A stretch of 64,000 nucleotides of DNA from Aspidapion aeneum (taxonomy: Eukaryota; Arthropoda; Insecta; Coleoptera; Brentidae). The translations under genes were made by a program, and so were the position numbers. Positions 21,026-33,197 of the stretch are shown here, piece after piece (position 1 is the stretch's first letter; the number at the start of each line of letters is the position of its first letter). The stretch lies in assembly GCA_963576565.1 (NCBI GenBank), contig OY755047.1, positions 27,627,351 to 27,691,350 on the forward strand, read 5' to 3'. The notes beneath the pieces are model-generated. The model saw only the letters and a list, made by a program, of their open reading frames with translations, ran no database searches and had not been told where the DNA came from.

Positions 21026-22559
21026 TTGCATACATCTACACGTGATTCTCCCTTAAACAACTTTAATAGTAAAGAACTAAAGCGTTCTATTAAAAAATCT
21101 ACCTTACCACAATCTTTAAATCCAAGCCTCTCTGAAAACTGCCCTTCAATTATCAAGGCTTATAACTTTACATCTAGTATGTCATTAGGGACATATAGAA
21201 AACCAATCACCTTAAAAAACATAATATTAAAACCAGATTCTCTATAGTTCAAAAATTCCTGAGTCGCAGTCGTTTATCCAACTACAAAATTCCTTTCCTT
21301 CATTAGTATTATTTTAGTTATTTCTTTTAATTCCTTAAAATCTTTGGATTTATTTAGTGTCTTGTAAGCATGTCATAGCGGCACTTCACTTGGCGTTGCG
21401 TAGTCGTTTATTTGCTTTATTTGCCCAATAATGGAGAAATTGAGAGAAGATATTTGCTATGTTTAAGTTTTTGCTAATTATGTTCCGGTGAGAATGGGAT
21501 GTTTGGAATATTTGCGAATACATCAATTATTTTTCCAAATAGTGGGAAACCGTTCATGAATACGCTTAGTGCCGCCATCAGATTTGGAGCACTAAAGATC
21601 GCTCTTTGATCAAGATCAACCTAGATCACTGTGCAGTGCCGTAGAAACTCTAAAATAGGTAATATGTTAACTCAAGCAATAAAACAATGTCAAATTGAAA
21701 GTTAGCACCTTCCTCACGTTTTCCACATTTTTTAAAGATTTACAAAGCGTGTGTGTTAAATAGGCCAGAATTATCAACATATTAGCTGACATAGGCTTAA
21801 AGCAACAGTGCCTTTTATACTTACAACGAAATAATCCAGAATGCAGTCCATCTTTACATAGACATCTTGACGATTCTCCAATGACTATCAGCACCCAGCG
21901 TTTCCAATAGAATTTTGTGATTTTAATTTCTTCTGAGTTGGATAGCAAAATATACGTACGTATGTTTTTAAAATTTTGTGACAAAACCAGCGAAAGTAAA
22001 TAAAACTGGTCAAGAAAACAGCAAAAGAAAAACATTTTTTAATCAAAACTTTTTCTCCTCTACGCGATTTTTTTATCGTCAAAATAGCCAATCTGGGCCA
22101 TAATTTTACGTAAGCTACGCAATATATTATAGAGATTAATATCTCTCAGAAACAATGAAAGCAATAAAAGAGTAGTGGACCTCAGTGGCACAAAGATTTG
22201 TAACCTGCGAATCGTCGCACCGAAGAAGTAGCAATTTCTTCGTGATGTCGGATGTAATCTCGGTGCTGTCGACGTATGGTACCACTCGCGTACTGCAGTC
22301 TTTAAGGGATTTATTCCTGATCAAATGACCTTTGCACCGCCGTGACAACCGGTGGTGCGTCGTGGCAGGAGTAAGGAGTAAGTTGTGTCAAACAGCAATT
22401 CAGAAGCTTGTCCACGTTTAGTACCACTGCAGCTTTTAAGGTTATATTCCTGCATAAATTTCAGTTACCCTGTAGAGAACCCTTTTTTACCTTGATGTCG
22501 TCGAGCTAAGCCTGCAAAATTTAGAGGCTAGAGAATAGGGACAAGTCCACAGAGTGGAT
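21026..22559. other. Unassigned stretch
   Basis: A 122-residue minus-strand frame (21667-22035) is rich in Cys, Phe, Leu and Lys and is not recognised. Around 22286-22475 a short direct repeat is visible (GTACCACT...CTGCAG... TTTAAGG...TTATTCCTG). No transposon structure was identified. Confidence 0.35.
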
Positions 22560-23250
22560 ACAATATGTTTGTTACACCCACGGATTTTAACTGTCGGAGA
22601 TGCATGTCTGGAAACATACATTTGCTCTGACAGCCAAGCCACCCTGAGGGCACTAAGGGCATCTAAGACTGCTGTCGGCTTACTAAGTGGATAGGCAGAG
22701 ACTATAGAGGCCCTAATCGATGGTAAACAGCTGACGCTAGTTTGGGTTCTGGGTCAAACTTGAATACGAGTAAAAAAGCAGACAGATGAGCTCGCTTGAA
22801 TCGGACTAGGAACCGATTATCTGAGCCTAGAGCTGTTACTGGACATGGCCAAGTAATAAGTGCAGAGAGAACTCAATACTTGGGGTTAGGAGGTATTTAC
22901 AAACTGCTGGGAAGTAGAAACAGGCTGCAGTGAGGATTGCTGAGAGGGACACAGAAAGACGTTGGACTATTAATGGGAATACTGAGGGGGAAAACCGGGA
23001 GCACATGGCACGTAGTGAGGCGAGAACGACCCTACCTGCCCAGCCTGTGCACAGGAAGAAGAATTATTAAGACACCTTGTGACCGAATGTGTGGTTGGCT
23101 TAAAGATGTGATAACATTGAACTCGAGGCACCACATGCATAAATGATTCGACATACTGGATATTGCAAGGAGAAGAGCAAGGACCAAAGAGGGACTAGGA
23201 CATCAAGTGAAAGCGCGGATAGCGGGTTAAGGGATAAATCGGGTGCATGA
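22560..23250 (+). pseudogene. LINE RNase H and 3' end remnant, copy 3
   Basis: The plus strand reads TDSQATLRALRASKTAV, LTLVWVLGQT and KKQTDELA. This is a LINE-encoded RNase H domain with the DSQAAL and VPGHxGxxGNExADELA signatures in degenerate form. It is followed by LLMGILRGKT and a Cys-containing tail with frameshifts, then the family 3' block AGCGGGTTAAGGGATAAA. This gives the best evidence that the (ACT)n-tailed family belongs to the RNase H-bearing I/R1/LOA group. In-frame stops make it inactive. Confidence 0.7.
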
Positions 23251-25029
23251 CTACAATGCTTACCCAAGTTATCAATCAGAAAATATCATCATCATTAATA
23301 TTAAAGAAAAACCAATGAATTATGGCACACCTCTTTCTGTAATTTTTATTTTCAGTACCTATTACTTTATTTTAAAATCTACCTCAATATTTATTTCAAG
23401 ATAGCTAATCTCTGATGTTGCATATTTGCTTTTAAGCGTTACTGAGCGGAAAACACGGGCGTAATATGGAAGCGTTTCACATTATTTTCCTGAGATAATC
23501 GTCTTTGGTGGCAGCTGAAAAAAAATACGACAGCGTCCGTCTGAGTGTCTGTTTGTCGAAGATTTTATCAAGTAAGCGTAGTATTTTATACAGTTTGCTT
23601 TAAAAGTTGTGCTGTCTGATCTACGAGTACTTATTTAATTAGTTTTTAAAAACATTAGGAGCTAGAAAAACGACCTCTGTTGATTATATATTAAAACTGA
23701 GCTGCTAGCTAGCTTTATAAGGCTAGGATGTCCATGAGTTGAGGTATCAGCCCTGGCCACTCTAATGGTGAGGTGTTCACTAAAGCGCCAATATCCATTA
23801 GAACATAGAGCTAGAGGTTTTCTATTGATGGTTTTCTCTTTTATCGACGTTGAAGAATAATAAACAGAGGAAACAGCCAGTCAACATCAAACTTTTGCTG
23901 AAATGTGGGTAAAACTGGCAAAAATTCTGGTTTTCGTAAGAGGATTATCATGCGTAACAATCCACGGTTCTTTGGCTACGAATACTGTACATTTCCCATT
24001 CTATGTACAGAATTTATCCTAAGAAAAGTACATTATAGGTACCAACACACATTTTACAACAGTAATTATGGCTCACTTAGTCCTTACCTTGCGTAAGTTA
24101 GGATGCAAAGCTATTTTAAGAACTCCACGATCTGACCCCCATGGTTAGGTAGTAGTCGTGATAAATGTAAATAGTAGGCCGTTGTTTAGTATAGTTTCCG
24201 TTTCCCTTTTCATCGACGCGGCGGCTGAATGCTAGTGGATTTTTGCTAGCATTTAATTAGATATCCTCTTTGCTGTCGTTTAAAGCTTATACGCTCTACT
24301 ATTTTGAAAAGGAGATGGGGAAATATAGAGCATTGATGGACATCCCTTGTTTTTTAATTTTGTGTTATAAAAAATACTGTTTTAAGATTTTCGTGTTGAA
24401 CCATATTAAACATTTTCCTCTAATTCATTCACTGAGGCAGACTTGTCAATCCACTGAAGATTATGGTACACATCCACCATTTTTATTGCTGGCAGTATTA
24501 GGAAGGTTTATTGGTCAAAAGTTGCACACTATAGGTTAGCTTTGGTAGCTTTGTTGATGTTAAGGAGCAGTAATAACTGACTTGACTTTAGACATGATAA
24601 AGATTCAGCTCTGTGGTATTCTGATAATGGATTTAAATGCAAATAAATTTTGCCTATATTAACATTAAATGCCTAATATCTATCTCCACTTCTCAAGAAT
24701 CTCCTTTTTCTCAACAACCACATTTACAATTATTTATTTTAGATATAAAATACTTTTTATTTCTGCATGATTATCATCTTTTTTATTAATTTTTCCCATG
24801 ACAAAAATAGGCATACCTACACAGGTAAACAACCTACCCATTGAGCTACTCCAAAGAATTTTCTAATTGATAAAGCGACGGTGCTAAACCGCATTTGGGT
24901 TACAATACATAAGAAAAACAGGTCCTGCGGTCAAGAATGGTCGATAAAACATCGGTAAGGCGCATTGTCCGGTGGTGCTACACAATGGTCTACCACAACG
25001 GTCACCATAATAATGGGACCACAAACGGA
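23251..25029. other. Unassigned stretch
   Basis: No recognised coding sequence. Open frames of 60-90 codons have no family features. Confidence 0.35.
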
Positions 25030-25730
25030 CCGGGGACGCCTATTAAGGTACTGCTCGAGAGAATGGTACTCAGCACACACAGGTTTATCATTGTTATACG
25101 TGGTTGAGCTCTGATATACACAACGGTTTTAACAAGAATAACTATAAATTTAGGCTAGTTCTTTTTTTTTTAAATTTGACTGTTTGCTAACGAACTCAAA
25201 ATTTGTTTAATCTAAGAAATACAACATAAGTGTGACTCCAAGATTTGTAAGGTCCATATCCATAATTCTTGAAATGTAGTGGAGAACCCTTTAGTATATT
25301 TATTTTCTTTGACAAATGTTCATCAGCTGTTTGATCCCAATAGAGATTTACTATAATTTTGATGGATCGAAGATGCCTATGATGGCAATGCTCGAGATAG
25401 TGGTGCTCAGTACGTACACGTTTATTATTATTGTTATACAAGGTTGAGCTCTGATAACCAATGGTTTTAACATTAATATGATAATAAATTTAGGCAAATT
25501 TTTTTAGAAATAATTGATAAAAGAACGCAACATTTTTTTAAACTTGGGAAATAATATTGATGTGACTCCAAGATTTGCAATGTCAATAAATTAATAGTAG
25601 ATATTGAAACAGTGAAAAAACATTCATTCAACCTTCAAGTTTACCCCTTAGTATCTGGTGCACGTTTTTCAGTTTTATATTCAGCTATTTAATTTGCATC
25701 TAGAGTGACTATAAATTCGATGTCCCTGGT
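25030..25730. repeat. Imperfect tandem duplication, about 340-bp unit, two copies
   Basis: The block containing ATGGTACTCAGCACACACAGGTTTATCATTGTTATACG..GGTTGAGCTCTGAT (from about 25030) recurs at about 25385. TGTGACTCCAAGATTTG occurs at both 25230 and 25560. The copies have diverged by substitutions and small indels, so it is an old duplication. No function is evident. Confidence 0.65.
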
Positions 25731-26345
25731 ATTTTTTATGATTTTTTTCTTGTTAAAAACCTTATCAAACACTTTCTCAAAATCAGTTTAACAGACTTTA
25801 TTTTAGTTCATATTACGACAAATTTGGGTTAGATTACTGACGCTTCTTTGGCGCCGATGCCATTTTAACACTCCAAAATTTAGGAACTCCTTTCTTTTGA
25901 AATTAGCAAGATAAAATTTTTAATACTTAGGAAATTTGAGGATATCACGAGGAATAATAGCAGCGGCCTCATCGGAGGGGTTTTCCTAGAGTAGGTTTCG
26001 TCTTCGGTAGAAGATTAGTGTTGAGTACTTGAATATAATGTGAGCAGCTCATTCGTCGGCTTCGTCATCATCTTTGCAAGTGGGATCATATCTGTAAATT
26101 ACCATTCTAAGAAAGTATGTCCTCAGTGTTTAGGAAGCAGCTATAAGTCCCGCTGAGTTGTTTCCTGTTTAGCTTAAGGAGGTCACAGCTGAGTAATTTT
26201 GAAGAGAATTTTACTATTCTCTTGCTCTAGTTTGGGCTAGGTGTTAAATTCCAGATGTTTTGGTTCATTTACCCGTTGTTTATCTTAACTTTATCACGAG
26301 TGCTTATCCGCCCCACTTTTTCTCCATTATTAGCAATAGTTTTCA
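25731..26345. other. Unassigned stretch
   Basis: No gene or repeat recognised. Confidence 0.35.
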
Positions 26346-26475
26346 GGTTTGTTGTCATTGTACGTTTTTCCTTTTTTACGTTATTCATCGGGTTTCTACG
26401 TAAATCTTAAATAAACAAATAGTCAAACGCCGAAATTTTTGAACTCTGTTGTAAACGACCATATTTTTGCCAATA
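26346..26475 (+). repeat. Dispersed direct repeat A, copy 1
   Basis: TCATTGTACGTTTT(T/A)CCTTTTTTACGT, AGTCAAACGCCGAAA and a GTTGTA(A/C)ACGACCA block recur in order at 27466-27596, 1.1 kb downstream. The mariner-type MITE lies between them. Identity of the repeat is unknown. Confidence 0.6.
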
Positions 26476-26697
26476 GCAAGTAATTTACTGGCAGGTTGAA
26501 GTTAGCTCCGTGGTGTTTGTTTTTTAATTTATGTCCGTTTTCAAATCTCTTGTAAGTTCTTTGGAAATCTGTGTAAAACTTACTTATAGATCGACATTGT
26601 ATGCCTGAGTTTCGTTTTTAGTTATAGGTATCCATAGACAATATGGTAATGAACTCGGGCGAGAACCATATCTGAAAGGCGCAAGTTGTTGTTTATA

Positions 26698-27293
26698 CAG
26701 GGTGTCCCATCAAATTAAGTAAGTAAGTAAGACGTTTATTATTCTTCTCAACAGTATTACACATAATAATATGGTAGATTATAATAGAAAAATATTACAA
26801 GCTAGAATTAAGGGAATAATGCACTGGTTTGCAGCATCTTAACCCAGAAGGTCAAGCGCTGTTGGAGCGTTTTTTAGTTTTTACATACCTTATAAGCACT
26901 TATTACAGCAAAGATTCTTAACACTAGGGTGACCTAAATGTGATAACTAAACTAATAATTGCAGAGAAATGACGGGGGGAAAACACGAAAAGAAAAAAAT
27001 AATAAAAAAAAAAAATAATATGTAACAGAGGCTTTTACGGGTATTCTTAATGGAATTTGGAAAAATCCTCAGACACGTCATCTCGAAGGCCTTTCAAACC
27101 AAAGTACACCTCGACCTATGTTCTTTATCTCGGAGTCGTCGGAGTGTTAATAATCATTCCTCTTGAGGAATAATACCTATTAAAGCACCAAAGTGTCCCT
27201 ATTCCAAACAAAATCGATGTATCCAAGGGTTTTTTAAATTCGATAAAAAAATACACGAAAAAGTATCTGTTACGTTTTTGTTGGGACACCCTG
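26698..27293. mobile_element. mariner-type MITE, CAGGGTGTCCCA ends, TA target
   Basis: Starts CAGGGTGTCCCA and ends TGGGACACCCTG, each flanked by TA (26696-26697 and 27294-27295), as in the Tc1/mariner superfamily. Inside there is (AAGT)n near 26718 and no transposase. The 596-bp length suggests a non-autonomous element or an element with later insertions. Confidence 0.75.
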
Positions 27294-27465
27294 TATATAC
27301 TATCAGATTATATCAACATCGTATCTTAAGGGTTTTTATGGATTCCGCCTCATTCCATTGTGTAATGGATTTTTCGTTTTAATTGTTTTCTGACATTGTT
27401 TTAGTGCTAACAGGTGTGCGACCTGCTCAGTTTCTATGAGCCACAGTGTTGCCAACCTTACAGAT

Positions 27466-27596
27466 TTTTCGTCATTGTACGTTTTACCTTTTTTACGTCA
27501 TTCGCATCGGGTTCGTCCGTGAATCTAAAAGAAACAAATGAGTCAAACGCCGAAACTTGTGTTTTAAAAACGGTTGTACACGACCACACTTTTTGA
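27466..27596 (+). repeat. Dispersed direct repeat A, copy 2
   Basis: Diverged copy of 26346-26475, in the same orientation. Confidence 0.6.
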
Positions 27597-27887
27597 TTAT
27601 GCTCTCCTGTAAACGTAAAACCTTTCCAAACGGATTTTTGAAACTGACTAAGCTATGATCTTTTTACTGAGAATTTGATAAACATTGGCCTTTTACTGGT
27701 GGGTCTAACAGCGTCTATGAATCATAATAGACGGCATATTAAAAGATGTAAACAAGCGCGGTTTTGAGGGGGTAACGTGGTACTTACCTCCCTCCCCCCT
27801 AGAAAAATGCACAAAAATTTTTTTGTCGACAATAACCCCCCTCCCTCCTCCCTTCCGAGAATTATGCCGAGCCGTGCCTGGTAGGGC

Positions 27888-30307
27888 CATTGAGATACGA
27901 AAAAACCATACCCTGGGTTAAGATTCGAAAAAACGTCATTTAGCGAATTTTAGTGTAGGGAATCCCGTTAGACCAAAATGGCCAAACTTTGAAAATTTAT
28001 ATTTCAAAAACTATACAGTTTATCAACAAAAGCACAGAGTTGCAGAATGGTGGGGTCATAAAGATTCGAAACAACGTTACCTTGATTTAAGATTCGAAAA
28101 AACGTCATTTAGCGAATTTTAGGAGGGAATCCCATAAGACGTAAATGGCCAAATTTTGAAAATTCATATTTTAAAAACTATACAGTTTATCAACAAAAGC
28201 ACCGAGTTGCAGTATGGTGAGGCCTTAGTGATGCGAAAAAACCACACCTCGAGTTAAGATTCGAACAAACGTCATTTAGCGAATTTTAGGATAGGGAATC
28301 CCATAAGACCAAAATGCCCAAACTTTTAAAATTCATATTTTAAAAACTATACAGTTTATCAACAAAAGCATCGAGTTGCAGTATGATGGGGCCATAGTGA
28401 TGCGAAAAAACGACACCCTAAGTTCAGATTCGAAAAAACGACATTTAGCGAATTTTAGGGTAGGGAACCCCATAAGACCAAAATGGCCAAACTTTGAAAA
28501 TTTGTTGTTTAAAAACTATACAGTTTATCAACAAAAGCACCGAGTTGCAGTATGGTGGGCCATAGTGAGACGAAAAAACCACACCCTACGTTAAGATTCG
28601 ACAAAACGTAATTTAGCGAATTTTAGGGCAGGGAATCCCACAAGACGAAAATGGCCAAACTTTTATAATTCATATTTTAAAAACTATGCAGCTTATCAAC
28701 AAAAGCACCTAGTTGCAGTATGGTGGGGTCATAGTGATGCGAAAAAATCACACCCTAAGTTAAGATTCGAAAAAACGACATTTAGCCAATTTTAGGATAG
28801 GGAATCCCATAAGACCAAAATGGCCAAACTATAAAAATTCTTATTTTAAAAACTATACAGTTTATCAACCAAAGCACCGAGTTGCAGTATGGTGGGCCAT
28901 AGTGATGCGAAAAAACCACACCCTGAGTTAAGATTCGAAAAAACGTCATTTAGCGAATTTTTGGGGTAGAGAATCCCATAAAACCAAAATGGCCAAACTT
29001 TGAGTTAAGATTCGAAAAAACGTCATTTAGCGAATTTTAGGGTAGGGAATCCCATAAGACGTAAATGGCCAAATTTTGAAAATTCATATTTTAAAAACTA
29101 TACAGTTTATCAACAAAAGCACCGAATTGCAGTATGGTGAGGCCATAGTGATGCGAAAAAACCACACCCTGAGTTAAGATTCGAACAAACGTCATTTAGC
29201 GAATTTTAGGATAGGGAATCCCATAAGACCAAAATGCCCAAACTTTTAAAATTCATATTTTAAAAACTATACAGCTTATCAACAAAAGCATCGAGTTGCA
29301 GTATGATGGGGCCATAGTGATGCGAAAAAACGACACCCTCAGTTAAGATTCGAAAAAACGACATTTAGCGAATTTTAGGGTAGGGAATCCCATAAAACCA
29401 AAATGGCCAAACTTTGAGTTAAGATTCGAAAAAACGTCATTTAGCGAATTTTAGGGTAGAGAATCCCATAAGACGTAAATGGCCAAATTTTGAAAATTCA
29501 TATTTTAAAAACTATACAGTTTATCAACAAAAGCACCGAGTTGCAGTATGGTGAGGCCATAGTGATGAAGATTCGAACAAACGTCATTTAGCGAATTTTA
29601 GGATAGGGAATCCCATAGGACCAAAATGCCCAAACTTTTAAAATTCATATTTTAAAAACTATACAGCTTATCAACAAAAGCATCGAGTTGCAGTATGATG
29701 GGGCCATAGTGATGCGAAAAAACGACACCCTCAGTTAAAATTCGAAAAAACGTCATTTAGCGAATTTTTGGGGTAGAGAATCCCATAAAACCAAAATGGC
29801 CAAACTTTGAGTTAAGATTCGAAAAAACGTCATTTAGCGAATTTTAGGGTAGAGAATCCCATAAGACGTAAATGGCCAAATTTTGAAAATTCATATTTTA
29901 AAAACTATACAGTTTATCAACAAAAGCACCGAGTTGCAGTATGGTGAGGCCATAGTGATGCGAAAAAACCACACCCTGAGTTAAGATTCGAACAAACGTC
30001 ATTTAGCGAATTTTAGGATAGGGAATCCCATAGGACCAAAATTCCCAAACTTTTAAAATTCATATTTTAAAAACTATACAGCTTATCAACAAAAGCATCG
30101 AGTTGCAGTATGATGGGGCCATAGTGATGCGAAAAAACGACACCCTCAGTTAAGATTCGAAAAAACGACATTTAGCGAATTTTAGGGCAGGGAATCCAAT
30201 AAGACCAAAATGGCCAAACTTTGAAAATTTGTATTTTAAAAACTATACAGTTTATCAACAAAAGCACCGAGTCGCAGTATGGTGGGCCATAGTGAGACGA
30301 AAAAACC
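27888..30307. repeat. Satellite array, 168-bp monomer with higher-order structure
   Basis: About 14 monomers. Markers such as GAGTTGCAGTATGGTG recur at 28037, 28204, 28373, 28542, 28710 and 28879, spacing 167-169 bp. Three monomer variants alternate: one with GTAAATGGCCAAATTTTG and TATGGTGAGG, one with CAAAATGCCCAAACTTTT and TATGATGGGG, and a half-length one in which ACTTTGAGTTAAGATTCG joins two monomers. The set repeats at 29061, 29475 and 29868, a higher-order unit of about 400 bp. No coding sequence. Confidence 0.9.
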
Positions 30308-30575
30308 GAAAATGTGTGTTCACACATGCGCGAGTCTACTGTAATTCGTTTCTTTGATACTCAAATGTTCTGGTATAATGTTCCCGGATTCTAACCGTTT
30401 ATGTTATAGTGTCATTTGTTTTTGATGCTCAAATGTTAAAACATGTTAATTTTCGGATGTTCTTAGCTTCTAGTATTCTGCTGTATCGATAATGTTCTAA
30501 TGTTTTAATGTTCCAAGATCATTATTATTATTATGTCCTTATCTTTTAAAATTCTGTTATATTTAATGTTATGTA
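30308..30575. other. AT-rich stretch rich in AATGTT words
   Basis: Repeated short words (AATGTTC, AATGTTA) but no clear period. Confidence 0.4.
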
Positions 30576-31606
30576 CAGGGTTTTTTCGTATAAGTTTAAG
30601 AATCTTTGAGTCAGATTTAAAAAAAATATTCTAAATGTCAAAATTTGACAAGTTGATGATTTTTTTTAATGGAACATCCTGTATATTATTTTAGACTTTA
30701 ATAGATCTTTTTTCCCTAATTTCAAACATATTTATTTTGATATTATTTAAAAGTTTAAAAGTTTTAAACATTTTAATTGATACTGTTTAAAACATCACGG
30801 CAGCCATGAAAAAGGCAATCGCATTGACACAAAAGTGATGCTGATGTTTTTGTAACGTATATAATTTGTTCTGCGCAGTAATGTGTGGCGCCGCAAGCCA
30901 GTCAAATAAAAAAACTATACAATTTCTTTAGAAAAAAATAAATATCTCTTATACTTCATTGGTAATTTTCCACATAGCCTCCTTGATTATTAACTTTCTG
31001 TGAATAGCTTGATAGATAGAGTGCACAGAAGTTCCATTAAGATCGACAATTTTCTGTTTTATTTTTTCTTGTAGAATTTCAAGTGTTTCCAGCCTGCTGT
31101 AATACAACTTATTTTTTCGGTACTTAGCTTCACAAAAAAAGATCAACGGGAGACAAATCGAGGCTATTTGCTGGCCATAATATTTTGTTTACTGTATTTA
31201 ATATGGTTTTGCGGGTTGGTTGTCTTCTGTCGGAAAACTTAATATAATACTGGTTGCGAGCTATAGATGCGTTAAAAAATTTTTCATTTGACAAAACAAG
31301 AGCATTATTTTTTGTGTCGAGGCGATTGTCTTTTTCATGGCTGGCTTGATGTTTTAAAGAGTACCAATTTAAGTTTTTAAAACATTTAAACGCATATATC
31401 TTCAAAACTAAGTAGTATACACGGGGTAATCCATTAAAACAAACGATCAACCTGTCAAATTTTGACATTTAGAATTTTTTTTGACATTTTGAAACAACTA
31501 TTCTTTAACTTCATAAAAAATTATGAAACTTCTCTATTTATCGTATTTTGATATCTATTCAAATAAACGATTTAGATATGGTGTAAAAATATACGGAAAA
31601 ACCCTG
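30576..31606 (-). mobile_element. mariner-superfamily element, 1.03 kb, decayed transposase
   Basis: Left end CAGGGTTTTTTCGTATA and right end TATACGGAAAAACCCTG form a terminal inverted repeat with one mismatch. TA flanks both sides (30574-30575, 31607-31608). A second, internal inverted repeat pairs about 30630-30675 with 31435-31475 (TGTCAAAATTTGACA words). The transposase lies on the minus strand and keeps LNTVNKILWPANSLDLSPVDLFL, the motif around the third catalytic Asp of mariner DDD transposases. The downstream AKYRKNKLYYSRLETLEIL is out of frame, and the N-terminal two thirds are gone. Confidence 0.8.
30949..31400 (-). pseudogene. mariner transposase C-terminal remnant
   Basis: Two overlapping minus-strand frames, ending at 31130 and 30949, together give the C-terminal third of a mariner-like transposase: SDRRQPTRKTILN, WPANSLDLSPVDLFLW, AKYRKNKLYYSRLETLEI and LQEKIKQKI. 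In the family this region holds the last catalytic Asp (WPxRSPDLxPxDFFLW) and the C-terminal DNA-contacting tail. The first two catalytic aspartates and the HTH DNA-binding domain are absent. Confidence 0.7.
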
Positions 31607-31608
31607 TA

Positions 31609-32426
31609 CTTATTCATTCATCATTTGACTTTACTAATATTTAATGTTGCAGGAATATTGGGCAGTTTTTAGTACCAATTGAATTCCATCCGCAATATTT
31701 AAAAGCAATATTGCCGCATCACTCACTTATAAGTTGGTATTTGTTTGGTCGTGTAATGTAATTTGTATTAAAGAAGCCGAATGAAAAACAAGTAGGAAGG
31801 AATGAAAGTCATGATCGATTTTTCATTGATACTACCACCGGTCGTGCACGATTAATAGTACCTACCAAGTTCGTACATACATAATCGATCGTTCAATAAA
31901 TATACCACCAGTTTAAGGCTGGATCTACATACATCCGTGAAACGCATTTGTTGTATACCACGTGGTTAATATCAATCAATGAAATTTTTACTAATTTTAT
32001 TTCCTAAAATGTTTGATAACATACAGATTTAACAAAGTGGATATTATATGGAACAATCCTTTCTGCATACGAGAGAAATTAGTATTTGTCTAAAATTTTA
32101 ACAATATGCTCTAAATTGACAATTTAATAAACCTATGTCTTGTTCTTATAGCTCTCTTAATAATGTTGACTTTAAATAAGCATTGTCTCTCGCAGGTTTA
32201 ACCTGAAGATTGCTTACCGTATAAGAGAGACAAAGTTATCTGCAGTCAACATGTAGGAAAGAGCAGGACATTGCTGCCGTCCTTAAGCTAGAATGCCAAC
32301 TACCTTTAAAATTTTCCTATTTTTGATCATGAAACCCGGAAAATAATATACAAACGATGCTCCTTGACAACTGTAAGTTATTTGTTTCTTGAAAACCATA
32401 AATGCTAACGAAGATTTGCTTATAAA
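31609..32426. other. Unassigned AT-rich stretch
   Basis: No feature recognised. Confidence 0.35.
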
Positions 32427-32993
32427 TACTCTGCCAATCTATGGGCACCTAAGCTCACACTGGGTACTATAGTTATAGTGTATCTACGTGAAAGCTAATA
32501 TAACTAAAAACTGAAGTATGTTTTATTGAACTCCAGACTCAATTACCTTTCGTTTGATACCACACAAGCCATGTTTTGACTTAAACTCTAATTTATCAAA
32601 TCTACCCCCACCTTTTTTTTTAACTAAAATGTATTTTGTTTAACTCCAGACTCAATTACCTTTCGTTTGATATCACACACGCCATATTTCCACTTAAACA
32701 CTAATTTTTGAAATTTACCCCCCCCCTTTTTTGAAATAAACTAAAATGTATTTTGTTTAACTCCAGACTCAATTACCTTTCGTTTGATATAACACACGCC
32801 ATATTTTTTAATAAACTCTAATTTTTGAAATCTACCCCCACCCTTTTATTTGGCTTGTGTTCAGTGGATTTTGTTCATTTTTAAATGGGACCATCTCGAC
32901 CCAAAACCCAGCCTGGGTACCAAATTTCATTAAAATCGGGCAAGCGGTTTTTGAGTTATGCGCGTTGGTCGTTACAGACAGACATACAGACAC

Positions 32994-33028
<35 letters not shown>

Positions 33029-33197
33029 TACAGACAGACAGACAGACAGACAGACAGACGGCGCAACAAAAAAGTTTCAAAATCATCTGAAACGCAAAGA
33101 TATATAAAAATTTTTGAAATCGGAGCAACTTTTTTTTTCTCGAAAAAATTAGGATCACCATAGCTCACACTACTATAGTATAGTATATGTGTGAGCT
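32427..33197 (-). mobile_element. Helentron-like microsatellite element, copy 2
   Basis: 771 bp in inverse orientation relative to 10789-11518. It runs from TACTCTGCCAATCTATGGGC at the left to TGTGTGAGCT at the right, has three tandem 115-bp units and a GACA tract of about 18 units interrupted by CATA and CACA (about 32986-33059), with a palindrome at each end. Reading frames through the GACA tract are chance frames from the four-base repeat. Flanks are T-rich in element orientation, as in the other copies. Confidence 0.75.

Noticed and set aside
21667..22035. 122-codon minus-strand frame as a gene
   Set aside because: Cys/Phe/Leu/Lys-rich, no recognised domain, overlapping frames of similar length in AT-rich DNA; no support.
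27888..30307. CRISPR-like regular array
   Set aside because: Repeats are contiguous 168-bp monomers without unique spacers, in an animal-type genome; it is a satellite.
32832..33168. Frames through the GACA tract of Helentron-like copy 2 (and 10777-10980 in copy 1)
   Set aside because: Same microsatellite effect as in copy 3.
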